From positions 124,001 to 188,000 of the forward strand of contig NZ_JALDAY010000018.1 of assembly GCF_022698165.1 (NCBI RefSeq): DNA of 64,000 bases. Reading direction: 5' to 3'. Below the pieces are notes generated by a model. It was not told where the DNA came from, made no database searches, and saw only the letters and a program-made list of their open reading frames with translations. The position numbers were made by a program, and so were the translations under genes. Each line of letters starts with the position of its first letter. Within the stretch, counting starts at the first letter, position 1. This document shows, in pieces, positions 8,799-16,974 of the stretch. The DNA is from Streptomyces cylindrosporus (GTDB taxonomy: Bacteria > Actinomycetota > Actinomycetes > Streptomycetales > Streptomycetaceae).

Positions 8799-10301
8799 AT
8801 GACGCAGGGACAGGGCAGCACGGTTGACGGGGTGCTGCGACGCAGCGCCCGGCGCACCCCGGCGAGGGCCGCGGTGGAGTACGGCGACCGCACATGGACG
8901 TACGAGGAACTCGACCTGGCCGTCGGCCGCGCGGCGAGCGTCCTTCTCGGCGAGGGCCTCGCCCCGGGCGACCGGGTCGGCGCCTACGGCCACAACTCGG
9001 ACGCCTACCTCATCGCCTTCCTGGCCTGCGCCCGCGCCGGCCTCGTGCACGTCCCGGTCAACCAGAACCTGACCGGCGACGACCTGGCGTACATCGTCCG
9101 CCAGTCCGGCAGCTCCCTGGTCCTCACCGACCCGGACCTGGCCGGCCGACTCCCGGACGACGTGCGTACGCTGCCCCTGCGCGACGCCGACGACTCACTG
9201 CTCGCGCGGCTCGCGACCGCCCCCGCGTACGACGGCCCCGAACCGCGCACCGAGGACCTGGTACAGCTGCTGTACACCTCCGGTACGACGGCCCTGCCCA
9301 AGGGCGCGATGATGACGCACCGCGCGCTGGTGCACGAGTACCTGAGCGCGATCACCGCCCTCGACCTCAGCGCCGGCGACCGTCCCGTGCACGCGCTGCC
9401 GCTGTACCACTCGGCGCAGATGCACGTGTTCCTGCTGCCGTACCTCGCGGTCGGCGCGACCAACATCATCCTCGACGCCCCCGACGGCGACCGGCTGTTC
9501 GACCTGATCGAAGACGGCCGCGTGGACAGCCTGTTCGCGCCGCCCACGGTGTGGATCGGGCTGTCCAACCGCCCCGACTTCGCGGACCGCGACCTGAGCG
9601 GCCTGCGCAAGGCGTACTACGGCGCGTCGATCATGCCGGTGCCGGTCCTGGAGCGGCTGCGCGAACGGCTGCCGAAGCTCGGCTTCTACAACTGCTTCGG
9701 CCAGAGCGAGATCGGCCCCCTGGCCACCGTGCTCGCCCCCGACGAGCACAAGGGCCGCATGGACTCCTGCGGCCGGCCCGTCCTCTTCGTCGACGCGCGG
9801 GTGGTCGACGAGGACGGCAAGGACGTACCCGACGGCACGCCCGGGGAGATCGTCTACAAGTCCCCGCAGCTGTGCGAGGGCTACTGGGACAAGCCCGAGG
9901 AGAGTGCCGACGCCTTCCGCGACGGCTGGTTCCACTCCGGCGACCTCGCGGTGCGCGACGCCCACGGCTACTACACGATCGTCGACCGGGTGAAGGACGT
10001 GATCAACTCCGGTGGGGTGCTGGTCGCCTCACGGCAGGTCGAGGACGCCCTCTACACGCACGAGGGCGTCGCCGAGGTCGCCGTGGTCGGCCTGCCCGAC
10101 GAGCGCTGGATCGAGGCGGTCACGGCGTTCGTCGTCCCGCGCGGCGAGGTGACCGAGGAGGAGCTGATCGCGCACGCGCGCGAGAAGCTCGCCCACTTCA
10201 AGGCGCCGAAGCGGGTGGTGTTCGTGGAGGCGCTGCCGCGCAACGCGAGCGGGAAGATCTTGAAACGGGAGCTGCGGGACCGGTTCGCGAACACCGAGTG
10301 A
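8799..10301 (+). CDS. Acyl-CoA synthetase (AMP-forming), long-chain FadD type
   Basis: This 500-residue ANL enzyme has the loop YTSGTTALPKGA near residue 163, FYNCFGQSEIGP near 300, GWFHSGDLAVRDAHGYYTIVDR near 375 and the catalytic lysine in NASGKILKREL at the end. It is clearly distinct from the other three acyl-CoA ligase-type enzymes in the window and stands alone, divergent from the penicillin acylase gene. A fatty acid is the likely substrate by family. If the acylase releases fatty acids from lipopeptides or homoserine lactones, this enzyme could activate them; that link rests on adjacency only. Confidence 0.9.
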   Translation: MTQGQGSTVDGVLRRSARRTPARAAVEYGDRTWTYEELDLAVGRAASVLLGEGLAPGDRVGAYGHNSDAYLIAFLACARAGLVHVPVNQNLTGDDLAYIVRQSGSSLVLTDPDLAGRLPDDVRTLPLRDADDSLLARLATAPAYDGPEPRTEDLVQLLYTSGTTALPKGAMMTHRALVHEYLSAITALDLSAGDRPVHALPLYHSAQMHVFLLPYLAVGATNIILDAPDGDRLFDLIEDGRVDSLFAPPTVWIGLSNRPDFADRDLSGLRKAYYGASIMPVPVLERLRERLPKLGFYNCFGQSEIGPLATVLAPDEHKGRMDSCGRPVLFVDARVVDEDGKDVPDGTPGEIVYKSPQLCEGYWDKPEESADAFRDGWFHSGDLAVRDAHGYYTIVDRVKDVINSGGVLVASRQVEDALYTHEGVAEVAVVGLPDERWIEAVTAFVVPRGEVTEEELIAHAREKLAHFKAPKRVVFVEALPRNASGKILKRELRDRFANTE

Positions 10302-10318
10302 CAAACACCACAAGGCGT

Positions 10319-10349
10319 GACGTCATGCCTCATGACGTGGCATGACGTC
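10319..10349. terminator. Perfect 11-bp inverted repeat with 9-nt loop
   Basis: GACGTCATGCC (10319-10329) and GGCATGACGTC (10339-10349) are perfect reverse complements around the loop TCATGACGT, which itself repeats the arm motif. It begins 17 bp after the stop of the acyl-CoA ligase gene, so a factor-independent terminator is likely. The repeated TGACGT core also allows a protein-binding role for the next gene. Confidence 0.5.
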
Positions 10350-10418
10350 GCAAGAAGCCGCGTTCCGTACCCGATCTCGCCGTCCGTGCTGCCGTCATCG
10401 TTCACCGCGCCCGGGAAC

Positions 10419-11948
10419 ATGGCAGGCATGCGTTGCTGCCTCCCCGCTCCCCTGGCGGCGCTGCCGGACCCCTGCGAAGTGCTCCGCGCCGGTGCCCTGC
10501 TCGCCCTGCGCGCCGCCTCCGCCGCCGCCCACCGCACCCGTCCCCACTCCAGCCACGTCGCCGTCGTCAACCTCGAACTGGTCACCCTCACCGAGGACCG
10601 AGCCGTCATCACCTGGTTCACCGGAATCCCCGGCACCGACGACGGCCTCGGCCACATGCTCCCCGCCCTCACCGACGGCGAAGTCGTCTACGGCACCCAC
10701 CCGGGCCGCCTGAACCGCGTCGCGGGCGAGCACCGGCCCACGGCCCACCACCACGTCGAGCTGACCGGCCTGGAGCCGGGGCAGACGTACTACTACCAGG
10801 CCCGCTCCCGGGGCGTGGCCGCCACCCCCACCGCCCTGCACTTCGCGCGCGGCAACGCGGCCGGCACCTCGCTGCACGGCTTCGGCTCGCGCGGCGGCCC
10901 GTACGCCTTCACGACCCCCCAGCCCCCGCCCGGCCGCCACCTGCTCTCGATCGCGCTCTGCAACGACCTCCACCTCGGCGAGACCACGGCCGGCCTGGTG
11001 ACCGGCATCCCCCTCTTCCGCGGGGTCTCACAGCGGCCCGGGCTCGCCCCGTACCCCGAGGTCATGGGCCTGGCCCTGGTCGAGGAGGCCCGCCGCCGCG
11101 GCGCCGACCTGCTGCTGGCCGCCGGTGACATCTCGGCCGGCGGCGCGCCGGAGGACCTGGCCCACGCGAGACGCATCCTGGACGGCTTCGGGGAGCACGG
11201 CCAGGACTACTTCGTCGTACGGGGCAACCACGACCGCCCGGGACCCGAGCACGGCGAGTCCGGCGACGCCTTCCGGCGCGGGTTCGCGGGCGACGGCGGG
11301 CCCGGGTACTTCGGCCACGACGTGGGCGGACTGCGCATCCTCGGCCTCGACACCTACGAGAAGCGGGGCAACGGCGCGGACTCGGGCGGCCTGGGGGAGG
11401 AGCAACTCTCCTGGTTCCGGCGCAGGTTGCACGAGAACCGCGACCAGCCCACGGTCGTCTTCGGCCACCACCCGCTGACCGTACGGGACTCCGTCTTCCC
11501 GGTCGCCGCCGGACAGCGCCTCAACCGCCGCCAGGCCCGCTCCATCCTCAAGGCCTACGCCGCCGCCCCGGGCGTCTTCCTGCACCACGCGGGCCACACC
11601 CACCGCAACAAGCGCACGATCCTGTCCCGGGCCCCGCACGTGACCCTGCAGGAGGTCAGCGCGGTCAAGGAATACCCCGGCGGCTTCACCCTCCTGCGCA
11701 TCTTCTCGGGCGGCTACGCCCTGAACTTCTACAAGGTCCGCGGCGCGGAGGCCCTGGAGTGGGGCGAACGCAGCCGCCGCCTGGCAGGAGGCCTGTGGCC
11801 ACACCACGCCCTGGGCCGCTCGGTGACGGACCGCAACAGCGTCGCCACCCACGACTTCTCCGGCGTAACCCGCCCGGCAGCGGCCATGGCGGGCAGCGGG
11901 GCACGGGGGACGGCGGTGCTACCCGGACAGCGGTCGGCACCCGACTGA
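10419..11948 (+). CDS. Metallophosphoesterase with N-terminal purple-acid-phosphatase-like domain
   Basis: The protein is about 509 residues. The second half carries the five blocks of the calcineurin-like metallophosphoesterase fold: NDLHLGE (DxH), AAGDIS (GD), RGNHDRP (GNHD), FGHHPL (GH) and HAGHTHRNK (GHxH), which bind two metal ions. The first part contains ELTGLEPGQTYYYQARS, a fibronectin-type III strand pattern as in purple acid phosphatases. There is no obvious signal peptide. ATG codons at 10419 and 10428 are both possible starts; the ATG at 10317 would be inside the upstream hairpin region and is rejected. The substrate is unknown. Confidence 0.82.
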   Translation: MAGMRCCLPAPLAALPDPCEVLRAGALLALRAASAAAHRTRPHSSHVAVVNLELVTLTEDRAVITWFTGIPGTDDGLGHMLPALTDGEVVYGTHPGRLNRVAGEHRPTAHHHVELTGLEPGQTYYYQARSRGVAATPTALHFARGNAAGTSLHGFGSRGGPYAFTTPQPPPGRHLLSIALCNDLHLGETTAGLVTGIPLFRGVSQRPGLAPYPEVMGLALVEEARRRGADLLLAAGDISAGGAPEDLAHARRILDGFGEHGQDYFVVRGNHDRPGPEHGESGDAFRRGFAGDGGPGYFGHDVGGLRILGLDTYEKRGNGADSGGLGEEQLSWFRRRLHENRDQPTVVFGHHPLTVRDSVFPVAAGQRLNRRQARSILKAYAAAPGVFLHHAGHTHRNKRTILSRAPHVTLQEVSAVKEYPGGFTLLRIFSGGYALNFYKVRGAEALEWGERSRRLAGGLWPHHALGRSVTDRNSVATHDFSGVTRPAAAMAGSGARGTAVLPGQRSAPD

Positions 11949-11991
11949 GGCCACGGCTGGGTCTGCTAAGGCACACGGCACTGCCCGCCAG

Positions 11992-12285
11992 CGCCTGACC
12001 GGGGTGGTCGAGGCGTGGGCGGACGCAGTGGCGTTCTGGTCGGCTGAGCGGGTGCCGTGGATGCCGCCGGTTCCGCCGACGCTCCTACCGGGGTGGTCGA
12101 GGCGTGGGCGGACGCAGTGGCGTTCTGGTCGGTTGTGCGGGTGCCGTGGATGCCGCCGGTTCCGCCGACGCTTCCCACCCGCCTGACCGGGGTGGTCGAG
12201 GCGTGGGCGGACCTGATGGCGTCCTGGACGGCCGAGCCGGTCCCGTGGACGCCGTCGGACCCGCCGACGCTCCCCACCGCCCCCG
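11992..12285. repeat. Three degenerate tandem repeats of about 99 bp
   Basis: Copies start with GGGGTGGTCGAGGCGTGGGC at 12001, 12090 and 12189. Copy 2 is 99 bp; copy 1 is 89 bp because about ten bases near its 3' end are missing; copy 3 is the most diverged. Copies 1 and 2 are nearly identical for about 75 bases. Since 99 is a multiple of three, copies 2 and 3 stay in frame on either strand and could encode a 33-residue repeat (plus strand VVEAWAD...VPW; minus strand Gly/Ser/Thr/Ala-rich), but the 89-bp copy breaks the frame. No convincing start site is seen. The 394-bp stretch between the metallophosphoesterase and helicase genes holds only this array. Confidence 0.75.
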
Positions 12286-12342
12286 GGCCGTCTGAGTTAC
12301 AGCCGCTGCGGCGAGCGGGGATGCGGGCGGGGCTGCGGCGCC

Positions 12343-14112
12343 CTAGCCGGCGGAGCTGCGGCGGGCGCCGCGGCGGTCCGAGGCGCGGGTGCCAGTGCCC
12401 GCACGGCCGGAGCTGCTCGTGCGGCCGCCGGTGCCGCGTGCGCCTGATCCGGGCGGTGTGCGTCGGGTCGATCCGCCAGCCGATTTGCCCGTGCCCGAGC
12501 GGGAGCCGGTGCCGTTCGACGCGCCTTCCCCGGCTCGGCGCTCGGAGCCTCGGCCGCCCGTGCCCGCGGGGCTGCCCTTGGACCCGCCGGCCGCTGCTCG
12601 GCGGGCCGTACCGCGACCGCCGGCCGGAGCGTTGCCACCGGCGGCTGCCGACCCGGCCGCGGGCCGGCGATCCGAGCCCCGGCCCGCCGTGCCGGTGGCG
12701 GATGCCGTCGGCCCTCCGGACCCGGTGCCGTTCCGGCGTCGGCGGCTCGGGCGTCTGCCGGGTTCCGTGTCCGGCTTCCCGGCCTTGCGGGACGCAGGGG
12801 GCGTCGCCGGCTGAGGTACCTCGATCGTGACGGGCACGCCCGAAGGCTCGCGGGCGCCGGTGATCGTGGTCAGTTCCGTGTCGCTCGACGTGACGCGGGC
12901 CGTGCGGGGACGGATGCCCGCGTCCGACATCAGCCGGGTCACCTCCCGCTTCTGGTCGGGAAGCACCAGCGTGACCACACTGCCGGAGCCGCCCGCCCGA
13001 GCGGTGCGACCGCCACGGTGGAGGTAGTCCTTGTGGTCGGTCGGCGGATCGACGTTCACGACGAGGTCGAGGTCGTCGACGTGTATGCCCCGGGCCGCGA
13101 CGTTCGTCGCCACCAGCGCGGTGACCTGGCCGTTCTTGAACTGCTCCAGCGTGCGGTTGCGCTGCGGCTGCGAGCGGCCGCCGTGCAGCGCCGCCGCCCG
13201 CACCCCGACGGCCAGCAGCCGCTTGGCGAGCCGGTCGGCGGACCGCTTGGTGTCGAGGAAGAGGATGACCCGCCCGTCCCGGGCCGCGATGCGCGTGGTG
13301 ACGGCCTTCTTGTCGGTCTCGTCGAGGACGTGCAGCACATGGTGCTCCATCGTCGTCACCGCTCCCGCCGACGGATCCACGGAGTGCACCACGGGATCGG
13401 TCAGGAACCGCTGCACCAGCCGGTCGATGTTGTGGTCCAGGGTCGCCGAGAACAGCATGCGCTGCCCGTCCGGCCGTACCCGCTGGATCAGCTTGGTGAT
13501 CTGCGGCAGGAACCCCATGTCGGTCATCTGGTCGGCCTCGTCCAGCACCGTGATGCGGACGTCGTCGAGCAGGCAGTCGCCCTGCGCCACCAGGTCGTTG
13601 AGCCTGCCGGGCGTCGCCACGACCACCTCGGCCCCGCGCCGCAGCGTGGCGGCCTGCCGGGTGATGGACAGCCCGCCGACCACGGTCGCCAGCCGTAGGT
13701 TCACGGCCGTCGCGTACGGCGTCAGCGCGTCGGTGACCTGCTGGGCGAGCTCACGCGTGGGCACCAGCACCAGGGCGAGCGGCGCCCTGGGCTCCGCGCG
13801 CAGTCCGGCCGTACGGCCCAGCAGCGCGAGCCCGAACGCGAGCGTCTTGCCCGAGCCGGTCCGCCCGCGTCCCAGGAGGTCACGGCCGGCCAGCGAGTTG
13901 GGCAGCGTGGCGGCCTGGATGGGGAACGGGGTGGTGACGCCCTGCGCGGCGAGGGTCTTGAGCAGCGCCGCGGGCATGTCCAGACCGGCGAAGTCCTCGA
14001 CGGCGGGCAGCGCGGGAGTCGTGTTTTCCGGCAGCCGGAATTCCCGCGTCGGCGACGCGGACGGTGCAGGCGACGAGGCGCGCCGGTTGGACTTCTGGGG
14101 TCTGCGGGACAT
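12343..14112 (-). CDS. DEAD-box ATP-dependent RNA helicase
   Basis: This is a 589-residue superfamily 2 RNA helicase. Motifs in order are the Q-motif region (PFPIQAATLPNSLAGRD), Walker A variant GRTGSGKT, PTRELAQQ, the DEAD box VLDEADQM, SAT, and in the second domain ATNVAARGIHVDDL and HRGGRTARAGG. The last 170 residues are a low-complexity Gly/Arg/Ser/Thr tail, usual for actinobacterial RhlE/CsdA-like helicases and likely to bind RNA. The start is the ATG at 14112 with AGGAAGG about 11 bases upstream. It follows the cold-shock gene on the same strand with a strong hairpin between, so it is probably expressed by read-through of the cold-shock transcript and helps unwind RNA at low temperature. 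Confidence 0.92.
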   Translation of the reverse strand: MSRRPQKSNRRASSPAPSASPTREFRLPENTTPALPAVEDFAGLDMPAALLKTLAAQGVTTPFPIQAATLPNSLAGRDLLGRGRTGSGKTLAFGLALLGRTAGLRAEPRAPLALVLVPTRELAQQVTDALTPYATAVNLRLATVVGGLSITRQAATLRRGAEVVVATPGRLNDLVAQGDCLLDDVRITVLDEADQMTDMGFLPQITKLIQRVRPDGQRMLFSATLDHNIDRLVQRFLTDPVVHSVDPSAGAVTTMEHHVLHVLDETDKKAVTTRIAARDGRVILFLDTKRSADRLAKRLLAVGVRAAALHGGRSQPQRNRTLEQFKNGQVTALVATNVAARGIHVDDLDLVVNVDPPTDHKDYLHRGGRTARAGGSGSVVTLVLPDQKREVTRLMSDAGIRPRTARVTSSDTELTTITGAREPSGVPVTIEVPQPATPPASRKAGKPDTEPGRRPSRRRRNGTGSGGPTASATGTAGRGSDRRPAAGSAAAGGNAPAGGRGTARRAAAGGSKGSPAGTGGRGSERRAGEGASNGTGSRSGTGKSAGGSTRRTPPGSGARGTGGRTSSSGRAGTGTRASDRRGARRSSAG

Positions 14113-14144
14113 GCAGTTGTCAGCCTTCCTGGAAACAGCACAAA

Positions 14145-14177
14145 CCGGGGTCCGCACCGCGATGGTGCGGACCCCGG
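14145..14177 (-). terminator. 14-bp perfect hairpin between the cold-shock and helicase genes
   Basis: CCGGGGTCCGCACC and GGTGCGGACCCCGG pair perfectly around the loop GCGAT. It lies 22 bp after the stop of the cold-shock gene and 32 bp before the helicase start, both on the minus strand. It should end most cold-shock transcripts and let a fraction continue, or protect the 3' end of the short mRNA. Confidence 0.7.
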
Positions 14178-14199
14178 CGAGTGGATACGCGTCCGGCAA

Positions 14200-14403
14200 T
14201 CAGGCGGGGACGATGTTCTCCGCCTGCGGGCCCTTCTGGCCCTGCGTGACGTCGAAGGAGACCCGCTGGCCCTCCTGGAGCTCACGGAAGCCCTGGGTGG
14301 CGATGTTCGAGTAGTGGGCGAAGACGTCCGGGCCGCCGCCGTCCTGCTCGATGAAGCCGAAGCCCTTTTCCGAGTTGAACCACTTCACGGTTCCCTGTGC
14401 CAT
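14200..14403 (-). CDS. Cold-shock domain protein (CspA family)
   Basis: The protein has 67 residues, the normal length of the family. It starts MAQGTVKWFNSEKGFGFI and contains RNP1 (KGFGFI) and the RNP2-like DVFAHYS, the surface aromatics that stack on single-stranded nucleic acid. Such proteins melt secondary structure in RNA and also act as general RNA chaperones. The ATG at 14403 has a strong ribosome site (GAAGGAGA) upstream; an open frame continues further back but is the untranslated leader. A stem in the leader and a terminator-like hairpin after the gene are described separately. Confidence 0.95.
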   Translation of the reverse strand: MAQGTVKWFNSEKGFGFIEQDGGGPDVFAHYSNIATQGFRELQEGQRVSFDVTQGQKGPQAENIVPA

Positions 14404-14470
14404 GACTTTCTCCTTCAGTAGGCAATCCAAAAGCAGAGGCCCCATCCGGAGATGCCGGTAAAACAAATAA

Positions 14471-14504
14471 TGCGCCTGAAGGATAAACATTCCCGTCAGG
14501 CGCA
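14471..14504 (-). promoter_or_regulatory. Stem-loop in the cold-shock mRNA leader
   Basis: In the region before the cold-shock gene the sequences TGCGCCTGA and TCAGGCGCA form a perfect 9-bp stem around a 16-nt AT-rich loop, 68 bases upstream of the start codon. Long structured leaders are common for cold-shock genes and can control translation or stability with temperature. The surrounding stretch (14404-14546) is unusually AT-rich for this genome. Confidence 0.45.
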
Positions 14505-14546
14505 CATAGGTTCATGGGTACCACAACTGCAACGATCAAGATCGTA

Positions 14547-15869
14547 TCACAGCTTGGGGCCCGGCGCCTCTTGGCCGCGCTCCCGCAGGTCCACGATCCG
14601 CCGGAGCTTCCCCATCGAGCGTTCCAGGGATTCCGGCTCGACGATCTCCACGGCCACCGACACCCCGATGCCGTCCTTCACGGCCGCCGCGATCGCCCCC
14701 GCCGCCGCGTCCCGCACCTCGGGGCCCGCGTCCGGCCTGGCCTCCGCCCGCACGGTGAGGGCGTCGAGCCGGCCCTCGCGGGTGAGGCGCAGCTGGAAGT
14801 GGGGCGCCACGCCCGGCGTGCGCAGCACGATCTCCTCGATCTGCGTGGGGAACAGATTCACCCCGCGCAGGATGACCATGTCGTCGCTGCGCCCGGTGAC
14901 CTTCTCCATCCGCCGGAACACGCGCGCCGTCCCCGGCAGCAGCCGCGTCAGATCGCGCGTCCGGTACCGCACGACGGGCATGGCCTCCTTGGTGAGCGAG
15001 GTGAACACCAGCTCGCCCTCCTCCCCGTCGGGCAGCACCTCACCGGTGATCGGATCGACGATCTCCGGATAGAAGTGGTCCTCCCACACGTGCAGGCCGT
15101 CCTTGGTCTCCACGCACTCCTGCGCGACACCCGGACCGATCACCTCCGACAGCCCGTAGATGTCGACGGCGTCGATCGCGAACCGCTCCTCGATCTCCCG
15201 CCGCATCTGCTCGGTCCACGGCTCCGCCCCGAAGATCCCGACCCGCAGCGAGGTCGCGCGCGGATCGACGCCCTGCCGCTCGAACTCGTCCAGCAGGGTG
15301 AGCATGTACGACGGGGTCACCATGATGATCTGCGGCTGGAGGTCCTGGATCAGCTGGACCTGACGGGCCGTCATGCCGCCGGACGCCGGGATGACCGTAC
15401 AGCCGAGCCGTTCGGCGCCGTAGTGCGCGCCGAGTCCGCCGGTGAACAGCCCGTATCCGTAGGCGACATGAACCTTGTCGCCGGGCCGCCCGCCCGCGGC
15501 GCGGATGGAACGGGCCACCATGTCGGCCCACAGGGAAAGGTCGTTGTCGGTGTAGCCGACGACGGTCGGCCGTCCGGTGGTGCCGCTGGAGGCGTGGATG
15601 CGGCGAATGCGCTCCTGCGGTACGGCGAACATCCCGTACGGGTAGTTCTCGCGCAGGTCACCCTTGCTCGTGAACGGGAACCGGGCCAGATCGCCGAGCG
15701 ACCGGCAGTCCTCCGGCCGTACCCCCGCCTTGTCGAAGGACTCCCGGTAGAACGGCACATGCTCGTACGCGTGCCGCAACGAAGCCCGCAGCCGCTCCAG
15801 CTGCAACGCCCGCAGCGCCCCGGAATCCAGCCGTTCCCCCGAGTCCAGCAACTCCGCCGCATCCGCCAT
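14547..15869 (-). CDS. paaK: Phenylacetate-CoA ligase
   Basis: This 440-residue enzyme is the length of PaaK, the AMP-forming ligase that makes phenylacetyl-CoA. It has the short loop ASSGTTGRPTVVGYT near residue 93, the motif GAEPWTEQMRREIEERF, VDIYGLSEVIGPGVA near 235, and EDHFYPEIVDP, all diagnostic of PaaK rather than FadD. No paaABCDE oxygenase genes are adjacent, so it may feed a pathway encoded elsewhere or activate another aryl acid. A palindromic operator lies 38 bp before the start. The start ATG has GGGAGATC about eight bases upstream. Confidence 0.92.
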   Translation of the reverse strand: MADAAELLDSGERLDSGALRALQLERLRASLRHAYEHVPFYRESFDKAGVRPEDCRSLGDLARFPFTSKGDLRENYPYGMFAVPQERIRRIHASSGTTGRPTVVGYTDNDLSLWADMVARSIRAAGGRPGDKVHVAYGYGLFTGGLGAHYGAERLGCTVIPASGGMTARQVQLIQDLQPQIIMVTPSYMLTLLDEFERQGVDPRATSLRVGIFGAEPWTEQMRREIEERFAIDAVDIYGLSEVIGPGVAQECVETKDGLHVWEDHFYPEIVDPITGEVLPDGEEGELVFTSLTKEAMPVVRYRTRDLTRLLPGTARVFRRMEKVTGRSDDMVILRGVNLFPTQIEEIVLRTPGVAPHFQLRLTREGRLDALTVRAEARPDAGPEVRDAAAGAIAAAVKDGIGVSVAVEIVEPESLERSMGKLRRIVDLRERGQEAPGPKL

Positions 15870-15906
15870 GGGGAGATCTCCCTAACCGCAACCATCTCAA
15901 TACGGG

Positions 15907-15924
15907 CGACCGATCATTCGGTCG
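15907..15924. promoter_or_regulatory. Palindromic operator CGACCGA-N4-TCGGTCG upstream of paaK
   Basis: The arms are perfect 7-bp reverse complements separated by TCAT. The centre is about 46 bp before the paaK start. Actinobacterial paa genes are often controlled by TetR-type PaaR repressors that release DNA on binding phenylacetyl-CoA, and the ACCG/CGGT half-sites fit that kind of site. No regulator gene is next to it. Confidence 0.5.
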
Positions 15925-16049
15925 AGGTGTTCGGGATCAGTAATCCAGCCCGAGTCGGGGGCAGGCAAGGGGTCTGGCCGTACTTTCTCGCCGAGGTGTG
16001 AGAGGAACCCCGTTGCGACCCGACGCCGCCGCCCAGCAGGATCGGTGCC

Positions 16050-16904
16050 ATGCCGATCTTCAGCGCACCCGACGGGACCCGGCTCGCGTACCACCTCCAG
16101 GGCGAGGGGAAGCCGCTCGTCGTGCTGCCTGGCGGGCCGATGTGGGCCTCCGCCTACCTCGGGGACCTGGGCGGGCTGAGCGCGCACCGGCGCCTCGTGC
16201 TGCTCGATCTGCGCGGCACCGGCGGGTCGGCCGTCCCCGAGGACCCGCGGACGTACCGGTGCGATCGACTCGTCGACGACGTGGAGGCGCTGCGCGAACA
16301 CCTAGGACTCGACCGGATGGACGTGCTCGCGCACTCCGCGGGCGGCAGTCTCGCCATGCTGTACGCCGCCCGGTATCCGCAGCGCGTGGAGCGACTGGTG
16401 CTGGTCACGGCCATCCCCTGGGCGCTGGGCGGCGCGCCGACCGCCGAGGACCGGCTGGCGGCGGCGCGGCTCAGAAGCGGTGAGCCGTGGTTCGAGGCGG
16501 CGCTTCCGCTCTTCGAGGACTGGCTGGCGGGCAAGACCGAATACGGCCCGGCCATCGCTCCCTTCTTCTACGGCCGCTGGGACCGCACCGCCCAGCAGCA
16601 CGAGGCCCGCGCCGGAGCCGAGTTCAACGAGGAGGCCGAGGAGATCTACGGCTCCGACGGCGCCTACGACCCACCGGCGACCCGCGCCGCACTCGCCCGC
16701 GTCACGGCCCCGGTACTCGTCCTGGCGGGCGGCGCCGACGGAGGCCCCCGCCCGGCCCTGGCCCGCACGGCCGCCGACGCCTTCCCGAACGCCGAGTTCG
16801 ACGTCCAGCCCGGCGCGGGCCACTACCCGTGGCTGGACGACCCCAAGTGGTTCGTGAGGCGGGTGACCGGGTTCCTGGAGGGGCCGAGCATGCCTCAGCC
16901 CTGA
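16050..16904 (+). CDS. Alpha/beta hydrolase, proline-iminopeptidase-like
   Basis: The protein has 284 residues. The nucleophile elbow HSAGGS is at about residues 96-101, the oxyanion motif LPGGPMWAS is near residue 28, and a C-terminal His is in GAGHYPW near 265; the acid is likely the Asp in LAGGADGG. LVLLDLRGTGGS and the elbow variant GHSAGG-type are typical of prolyl aminopeptidases and related esterases. Upstream in-frame codons give no better start. It is followed 70 bp later by a second hydrolase of another subfamily. Confidence 0.85.
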   Translation: MPIFSAPDGTRLAYHLQGEGKPLVVLPGGPMWASAYLGDLGGLSAHRRLVLLDLRGTGGSAVPEDPRTYRCDRLVDDVEALREHLGLDRMDVLAHSAGGSLAMLYAARYPQRVERLVLVTAIPWALGGAPTAEDRLAAARLRSGEPWFEAALPLFEDWLAGKTEYGPAIAPFFYGRWDRTAQQHEARAGAEFNEEAEEIYGSDGAYDPPATRAALARVTAPVLVLAGGADGGPRPALARTAADAFPNAEFDVQPGAGHYPWLDDPKWFVRRVTGFLEGPSMPQP

Positions 16905-16974
16905 TCGCGTCCGGCACATCTGCCCTCGGCAGACTCGCCCCCGGAGTCACGCCCCTCACCGCTACCTTCCCTGC

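Noticed and set aside
10317..10418. ATG at 10317 as metallophosphoesterase start
   Set aside because: It lies at the edge of a perfect hairpin, has no ribosome site and adds residues without family similarity.
11992..12285. A minimal CRISPR-like array
   Set aside because: The units are about 99 bp with no separate spacers and no cas genes nearby; the copies are simple tandem duplicates.
12057..12830. A 257-codon plus-strand frame through the repeats into the helicase tail
   Set aside because: Most of it is antisense to the helicase C-terminal tail and Arg/Cys-rich; only the repeat part has a regular pattern.
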